Below are positions 59,695-64,000 of a stretch of 64,000 nt of DNA, piece by piece; the first letter of the stretch is position 1, and every line of letters starts with the position of its first letter. A program made the position numbers and the translations under genes. Location: positions 34,332-98,331 of the forward strand of contig CAZTIG010000007.1 of the NCBI GenBank assembly GCA_964613665.1. The letters run 5' to 3'. This stretch comes from CAZQFV01 sp964613665 (GTDB lineage: Bacteria; Chloroflexota; Chloroflexia; DTKN01). Below the pieces are notes generated by a model, which saw only the letters and a list, made by a program, of their open reading frames with translations, was not told where the DNA came from and did not search any database.

Positions 59695-60384
59695 TTACGG
59701 GGCAGTCACCGTCAGGAGACCCTCCAGGGCACCCGCGCGCAGGTCCTCGGTGCCATTGAACTTGCTGCGCACCTCCAGCCGACACTCCCCGGCCGGCAGG
59801 GCCGGCACGACAAAGATCAGCTCGCGCAGCCGGTTCTTGACCATCGTTTCGGCCCGCGTCGCCGCGCCGCTGGCGTCGACGAAGAAGACGCCCTGCACGG
59901 CATCGGCCGGGTCGAAGCGCAGGCGGAAGCCGGTGAGCTGGCCCACGCCGCCGGGGGTGAGCACCTGGTCGCACTGGCCGCTGGCGACATCGCTGTAGTG
60001 CGTGGGGTGGGGCAGCGGCTTGTTCGCCTCCAGCTTGACCCACTCGGCGTGCTCGAGGGCCCGCACCAGGCGCTTGCCGGCGACGATGTTGACCCGGACC
60101 TGGTGCCGGGCCAGGTCGAAGGCATCGTCGTCGCCGGCAAAGGTCCCGCCGATGCCGACGCGGTACTTGGCCCCCGGCGTGTTGACGCTGTGGCCAGTGC
60201 GCAGCAGGTACTCGATGGCGCTGTGGTAGGCTTCCAGCACGCTGAGGATGTCGGCCCTGAAGATGGTGCAGCCCTGCTGGGCCATGACGGCGATGACGTC
60301 GTCCAGGTCGGCCGTGCTGGTGCGCAGCACCCGGGCCACGTGGGCGCCGGGCTCGGTGGTGGGGAAAGGACTCTCATGAAGCAC
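59695..60384 (-). CDS. HU/IHF-like DNA-binding plus DUF4469 protein
   Basis: 229 aa from a GTG at 60384. The N-terminal two-thirds of the first domain (TADLDDVIAVMAQQGCTIFRADILSVLEAYHSAIEYLLRTG, VNTPGAKYRVGIGGTF) is an HU-like DNA-binding fold. The C-terminal half is DUF4469-like (VLTPGGVGQLTGFRLRFDPADAVQGVFFVDASG ... TMVKNRLRELIFVVPALPAG). The family usually starts M-S-I-x-Y-x-L. Here the equivalent codons are ATA-AGT-ATC-GAG-TAC-GTG, with GGAGGAGG 6 nt before the ATA, so translation may begin at 60399 on ATA. It is likely a nucleoid or cargo DNA-binding protein. Confidence 0.75.
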   Translation of the reverse strand: MLHESPFPTTEPGAHVARVLRTSTADLDDVIAVMAQQGCTIFRADILSVLEAYHSAIEYLLRTGHSVNTPGAKYRVGIGGTFAGDDDAFDLARHQVRVNIVAGKRLVRALEHAEWVKLEANKPLPHPTHYSDVASGQCDQVLTPGGVGQLTGFRLRFDPADAVQGVFFVDASGAATRAETMVKNRLRELIFVVPALPAGECRLEVRSKFNGTEDLRAGALEGLLTVTAP

Positions 60385-60492
60385 GTACTCGATACTTATG
60401 GTGTACCTCCTCCTTGCTGGTGTTTCACGGGCGGGACGCCTCCTGTGTCCCGCTTTCCTTAGCGCTGTCCGATACGCTGGTTCTGGAGCCGA

Positions 60493-60513
60493 GGGCGACC
60501 CACCGGGTCGCCC
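60493..60513. repeat. REP-like palindrome
   Basis: GGGCGACCC, 3-nt loop, GGGTCGCCC: a perfect 9-bp stem of the common GGGCGACCC/GGGTCGCCC type. The surrounding 60400-60800 has no gene. At 60628-60652 it carries an inverted copy of part of the terminal tandem array (63587-63612). Confidence 0.75.
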
Positions 60514-60800
60514 CTGCTGCTCCTTTCATCACGACGCCGCTACGAGCCGGTGGGGAGCCGGCGCTTGCCCCGGGTACCTCCTCTCTGGCTGTACCTTGGG
60601 CCGGCCCCGTGGGAAGCACAGGGCCGGCCGCGCGGTAGCGGGTCGATGCGTGGTCCGGGGCCGCAGGCCCCGGCAGGGGAGGCGATGGGGCCAGCCCCCT
60701 CGCAAAACAGGCGGGCTGGACCCTGCCCGCAAGTACACTCCGGCGAAGCCGGCCGACAGTCCGGCGCAGCCGGGAGCTGCAAGCGCCCGGCGAGCGCTCT

Positions 60801-60829
60801 TGACAACCCACCGGCCGGCGATTACAATG
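60801..60829 (+). promoter_or_regulatory. Promoter of gene 60893-62242
   Basis: TTGACA (60801-60806), 17 bp, TACAAT (60824-60829): a consensus-quality promoter with a leader of about 57 nt. Confidence 0.75.
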
Positions 60830-60892
60830 CCCCTGACTGGCACGATCACAAACCGCCCGCGAAACCACCGCGGCGCCAACAAGGAGGTCCCC

Positions 60893-62242
60893 ATGGCAGA
60901 ATCCAAACCCAGCCTCTCACCAGCCGAAGCCCAGGAAGAGGTCCAGCGCATCCGCGAGGCGGCCCGGCTGCTGGGCGTCGACGTGGACGAGAGCGACGTG
61001 GCCCAGTGGCTCACCGCGATGGCCGCCGGCGAGGCGGCCGGCCAGGACTGGCAGGTGGATACCCGCAGCGGCGTCTTTGGCCACCGCATGACGCTGCTCG
61101 ATTTCGACGCCACCAGCCTGGAGCGCTACCGGCGCATCGCCGACATCGTCCAGTTCCCCGACCGGCCCAACGTGGAGACCGCCATCTCTCTCTCCGGGAG
61201 CGCCGCCCAGGGGCGCATCCAGCCCTACCCGGGCGACTATGACTTTTTCGAGCGCATCAACATCATCGCCCCCACCCGCGAGGAGGCCTGCCAGGTCCTC
61301 GGCCAGATCATGCGTGAGAAGGCCCTGGAGCACTTTTCCAGCGCCGAGACCCAGCTCGTCGAGGTCAAGTTCGGCACCTGGCAGAGCGAGGTGGTCAAGG
61401 AGGGCAAGAGCATTCCGGCCGGCAAGTTCGTGTCCTGGTCCGCGGCCGAGGTCCAGGCCGGCCAGATGGAGGTCTTTACACCCGACGGCGAGAAACAGGC
61501 CATCCCCTGGGAGTACGGCTGCCGGGAGCCGGGCTGGTGCAAGCTGGACTGGATGATCGCCATCCCCGAGGAAAAGCGCGTGGTCAACGCCAGCAACATG
61601 CTCGACGTCACCTGGCAGTCGCCCAGCGGCGACATCGTCCCGCTGGACGGCTTCCTGGACCCCTACTACCAGGAGGTCTACCTGGAGGCCTCCTCGATCC
61701 CGCTCTTTGCCAAGCTGGCCGGCCGCATGCCGCCGCAGGTAGTCGGCGAGTACGTGCACCAGCTCCAGGGCGAGGTGCAGAAGTATGCCATGCGCGACCC
61801 GCGCAACTTTGGCAAGGTGGCCAAGCGCCTCTACAACATCTTCCGCCTCATCGGCAAGTACCAGGAGGCGGCCTGGATCCGCGAGCTCTTCGACGAGCCT
61901 ACCTCGGCGCTCTACCAGGTGCTGGCGCTGCTGGAGACGGTGGACGACGCGACCAAGTCGGAGACGGCCATCGACCGCGAGGCCGTGATCGGGCAGGTGG
62001 ACGGGCTGATCCGCCAGGTCATCGACGCCGTCGAAGGGCCCCAGGAGACCGAGCTGGTGATGTCGCTGCTGCGGCTGCGCGACGACATCAGCGGCCGGCG
62101 CGACCTGGGCGCCGAGTGGGACACCATCATGGCGCGCTCCCGCGCCGAGATCGCCGGCCTGGTCAACCAGTTCTTCGAGGAAAAGCTCATGGCCATCCCC
62201 GAGGTCAAGGCGTACATCGAGGAGCTGGAGAAGGAGGGGTAA
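60893..62242 (+). CDS. Conserved hypothetical protein, possible nucleotidyltransferase fold
   Basis: 449 aa, soluble, acidic. Unrecognised except for ISLSGSAAQGRIQPYPGDYDFFERINII (about residues 98-125), which has the G-S...(10-12 residues)...D-x-D spacing of nucleotidyltransferases. Other notable parts: WEYGCREPGWCKLDWMIAIPEEKRV, VPLDGFLDPYYQEVYLEASSIPLFAKLAGRMPP, and a helical C-terminal half with RNFGKVAKRLYNIFRLIGKY. AAGGAGG precedes the ATG. It lies 190 nt upstream of nadC on the same strand. Confidence 0.65.
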   Translation: MAESKPSLSPAEAQEEVQRIREAARLLGVDVDESDVAQWLTAMAAGEAAGQDWQVDTRSGVFGHRMTLLDFDATSLERYRRIADIVQFPDRPNVETAISLSGSAAQGRIQPYPGDYDFFERINIIAPTREEACQVLGQIMREKALEHFSSAETQLVEVKFGTWQSEVVKEGKSIPAGKFVSWSAAEVQAGQMEVFTPDGEKQAIPWEYGCREPGWCKLDWMIAIPEEKRVVNASNMLDVTWQSPSGDIVPLDGFLDPYYQEVYLEASSIPLFAKLAGRMPPQVVGEYVHQLQGEVQKYAMRDPRNFGKVAKRLYNIFRLIGKYQEAAWIRELFDEPTSALYQVLALLETVDDATKSETAIDREAVIGQVDGLIRQVIDAVEGPQETELVMSLLRLRDDISGRRDLGAEWDTIMARSRAEIAGLVNQFFEEKLMAIPEVKAYIEELEKEG

Positions 62243-62245
62243 AGA

Positions 62246-62283
62246 GGCAGGAAGCAAGAGGCAGGATGCAGGAGGCAAGATGC
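62246..62283. repeat. Heptameric purine-rich repeat
   Basis: GGCAGGA/AGCAAGA-type 7-bp units right after the stop of the preceding gene; same family as 26015-26098, here on the opposite strand. Confidence 0.7.
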
Positions 62284-62306
62284 GGGACGGCTACTCAGGC
62301 CTCCTG

Positions 62307-62370
62307 TAACTGCCAGGAGCGAAGCGACGAGGCAATCCCCCTCCCCCGATGGGCAGAGATTGCCTGGCCG
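62307..62370. repeat. Dispersed palindromic repeat fragment
   Basis: GGAGCGAAGCGACGAGGCAATC ... GATTGCCT (arms 62330-62337 and 62358-62365). This resembles the GCGAGGAGCGAAGCGAC-GCAATC intergenic repeats found in many bacteria. Confidence 0.55.
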
Positions 62371-62432
62371 CCTTCAGCGGCTCGCAACGAGTCCCCTGAG
62401 CAGTCACGATACAGGAAGATGGAGGTAGGGAC

Positions 62433-63272
62433 ATGGCTTTGCCACCAGCCGTACACCGCCTGATCGCGCTGGCGCTGGAGGAGGACCTGGGCCGCGGCGA
62501 CATCACGTCGGAGGCGCTCGTGCCGGCCGACCTGCCCGCCGCAGGCGAGGTGACGGCCAAGGAGCATGGCGTGGTGGCCGGGCTGGCGGTGGCCGGCGCC
62601 GTCTTCCGCGCCGTGGACCCCGACCTGGTGTGGGAGACGCTGGCAGGGGACGGCGACGCCGTCTCCCCGGGCCAGGTGCTGGCGCGCGTATCCGGCCGGG
62701 CCCGCTCGATCCTGGCCGGCGAGCGCACCGCCCTGAACTTCCTGCAGCACCTCTCGGGGATCGCCTCGTGCACGGCGCGCTACGTCGAAGCGCTGCGCGG
62801 GACCCGTGCCCGGCTGGTGGACACGCGCAAGACCACCCCCGGCTGGCGCTGGCTGGAGAAGATGGCCGTGCGTTGTGGGGGCGGGCACAACCACCGGCTG
62901 GACCTGGCTGGTGGCATCCTGATCAAGGACAACCACCTGGCCCTCTCGCGCAACGACATTCCCCGGGCGGTGCGCACGGTGCGCGGCTATGCCCCCCACA
63001 CCCTGCGCCTGGAGATCGAGGTCACCGACCTGGCCGGGCTGCAGGTAGCGCTGGCTGCCGGGGCTGACATCATCCTCCTGGACAACATGTGCCTGGAGGA
63101 CATGCGCCGGGCAGCCGAGATCGTCGCCGGCCACGCCCTGCTGGAGGCCTCCGGCGGCATCACCCTGGAGACGGTGCGGGCCGTGGCCGAGACCGGGGTG
63201 GACCTGATCTCCAGCGGGGCGATCACCCACTCGGCCCGGGCGCTGGACATCAGCCTGGAGGTCCGGGCGTAG
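62433..63272 (+). CDS. nadC: Nicotinate-nucleotide pyrophosphorylase (quinolinate phosphoribosyltransferase)
   Basis: 279 aa. Converts quinolinate and PRPP to nicotinate mononucleotide, CO2 and PPi. Visible: ALEEDLGRGDITSEAL, AGERTALNFLQHLSGIAS, LVDTRKTTPGWRWLEKMAVRCGGGHNHRLDL, ILIKDNHL, EIEVTDL, LLDNM, LEASGGITLETV and GVDLISSGAITHSA, i.e. the full set of active-site Arg, Lys and His residues. GGAGGTAGGGAC before the ATG. It lies 14 kb from nadAB, with accessory DNA between. Confidence 0.97.
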   Translation: MALPPAVHRLIALALEEDLGRGDITSEALVPADLPAAGEVTAKEHGVVAGLAVAGAVFRAVDPDLVWETLAGDGDAVSPGQVLARVSGRARSILAGERTALNFLQHLSGIASCTARYVEALRGTRARLVDTRKTTPGWRWLEKMAVRCGGGHNHRLDLAGGILIKDNHLALSRNDIPRAVRTVRGYAPHTLRLEIEVTDLAGLQVALAAGADIILLDNMCLEDMRRAAEIVAGHALLEASGGITLETVRAVAETGVDLISSGAITHSARALDISLEVRA

Positions 63273-63273
63273 A

Positions 63274-63320
63274 GGCAGGGGGCAAGAAGTAGGAGGCAAG
63301 AGGCAGGAGGCAGGGAGGGG
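63274..63320. repeat. Heptameric purine-rich repeat after nadC
   Basis: GGCAAGA/GGCAGGA units, 7-bp period, directly behind the nadC stop. The next 180 bp (to 63505) has no gene that I can support. Confidence 0.7.
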
Positions 63321-63505
63321 CAAGGAGCAGAGAGCAGAGAGCGGAGAGCTGGGGAGCCGGAAGTCCAGGGGCAGGAAGGGGGACGAGGCGCTGCTGAGAG
63401 AGCGCTCGCCCTGCGCGCCAAGGAAGCTTGTCTGCCGTGGCGGCAAGTCGAACGAAGTGACCTGGTGAACAGATGCGGGCCGGCTGCGCCGGAGTGGCTG
63501 ACGGG

Positions 63506-63964
63506 CTGGGTCCGCCGCGTCGTCCTTCCCGGGGGCTCCGCCCCCGGCCCCCGCCGGGGGGTACTGCGTACCCCCCGGAGCCCCCCGCATCGACCCGCTA
63601 CCGCGCGGCCGGCTTGCCTGGCGGCCGCTTCCCCGGCTGCGCCGGAGTGGGGGGTGCTGGGTCCGCCGCGTCGTCCTTCCCGGGGGCTCCGCCCCCGGCC
63701 CCCGCCGGGGNNNNNNNNNNNNNNNNNNNNNNNNNNNNNNNNNNNNNNNNNNNNNNNNNNNNNNNNNNNNNNNNNNNNNNNNNNNNNNNNNNNNNNNNNN
63801 NNNNNNNNNNGGTACTGCGTACCCCCCGGAGCCCCCCGCATAGACCCGCTACCGCGCGGCAGGCTTGCCTGGCGGCCGCTTCCCCGGCTGCGCCGGAGTG
63901 GGGGGGGTGCTGGGTCCGCCGCGTCGTCCTTCCCGGGGGCTCCGCCCCCGGCCCTCGCCGGGGG
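63506..63964. repeat. Tandem array of about 151-bp G/C-rich units around an assembly gap
   Basis: The block starting CTGGGTCCGCCGCGTCG recurs at 63506, 63657 and 63910. Each unit contains two strong hairpins, CCGGGGGCTCCGCCCCCGG and GGGGGGTAC-TGC-GTACCCCCC, and a CGACCCGCTACCGCGCGGC block. A partial inverted copy lies at 60628-60652. There is no coding signal. Confidence 0.8.
63711..63810. other. Assembly gap, 100 N
   Basis: The run of N interrupts the tandem array exactly between CCGCCGGGG and GGTACTGCG, which are adjacent in the upstream unit (about 63550-63567). The true size may be zero or any number of units. Confidence 0.95.
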
Positions 63965-64000
63965 GCTTGCCGCACGGGAACTTGCAACTTCACTCGGACT

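Noticed and set aside
1..64000. tRNA, rRNA or known riboswitch
   Set aside because: No T-arm/anticodon-arm pattern, rRNA segment or recognisable riboswitch core was seen by eye; a covariance search would be needed to exclude small RNAs.

Overview
The window is high-GC DNA. Gene content and style suggest a member of the Chloroflexota, probably Anaerolineae-like. The clues are two giant soluble-adenylyl-cyclase-like proteins, several secreted proteins ending in an aromatic-x-L-P-x-V-x-R tail, a GH3-like enzyme, a family 5 uracil-DNA glycosylase, AllFGH/FdrA-type genes and a xanthine-dehydrogenase-type hydroxylase. Two runs of N (10 and 100 bases) sit in extremely G/C-rich or repetitive sequence, which points to a draft or metagenome assembly. 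The taxon is an inference. I found no rRNA, tRNA or CRISPR array.

Layout. 0-14 kb: small membrane protein, enolase, a cyclase/ATPase/TPR regulator, UDG, a secreted CAP protein, adenine deaminase and a class A penicillin-binding protein. 14-24 kb: two secreted proteins, a GH3-like enzyme, a small membrane protein, a second cyclase/ATPase/TPR regulator, an Mth938-domain protein and an AllH-like protein. 23.6-37.2 kb: a catabolic block, mostly on the minus strand. It holds a three-subunit molybdenum hydroxylase, a GNAT acetyltransferase, an FGE-like lipoprotein, a cyclase-family hydrolase, tyrosine phenol-lyase (plus strand), and a fdrA-allG-radical SAM-ferredoxin operon. With adenine deaminase and AllH this suggests purine/allantoin-type nitrogen catabolism plus amino-acid fermentation. 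37-45 kb: surface proteins (FG-GAP/PKD; a frameshifted beta-helix lipoprotein), CcdA, a DUF2085 protein and a coiled-coil zinc-ribbon protein. 45.6-63.3 kb: NAD de novo synthesis, with nadA-nadB separated from nadC by about 14 kb of largely accessory DNA. That DNA holds hicBA, a RAYT remnant, a five-gene putative DNA-glycosylase/HNH operon, a one-polypeptide restriction-modification enzyme, a TumE-like toxin-antitoxin pair, and decayed IS701 and aminoglycoside-phosphotransferase sequences. The last 700 bases are a structured tandem array with an assembly gap.

The most striking unexplained structure is a 165-bp palindromic element present six times, always the same length and on the same strand. 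Each copy lies 8-18 bp upstream of the -35 box of a good sigma-70-type promoter. One of these distances (copy 2) is inferred after removing a later 193-bp insertion. Promoters are unusually easy to read in this genome: most are TTGxxx, 17 bp, TAxxxT. The second system worth attention is the tight operon at 49.5-52.5 kb, which combines a UDG-like protein, an HhH-GPD-like Fe-S protein, a DUF6884-type protein, an HNH nuclease and a small partner.
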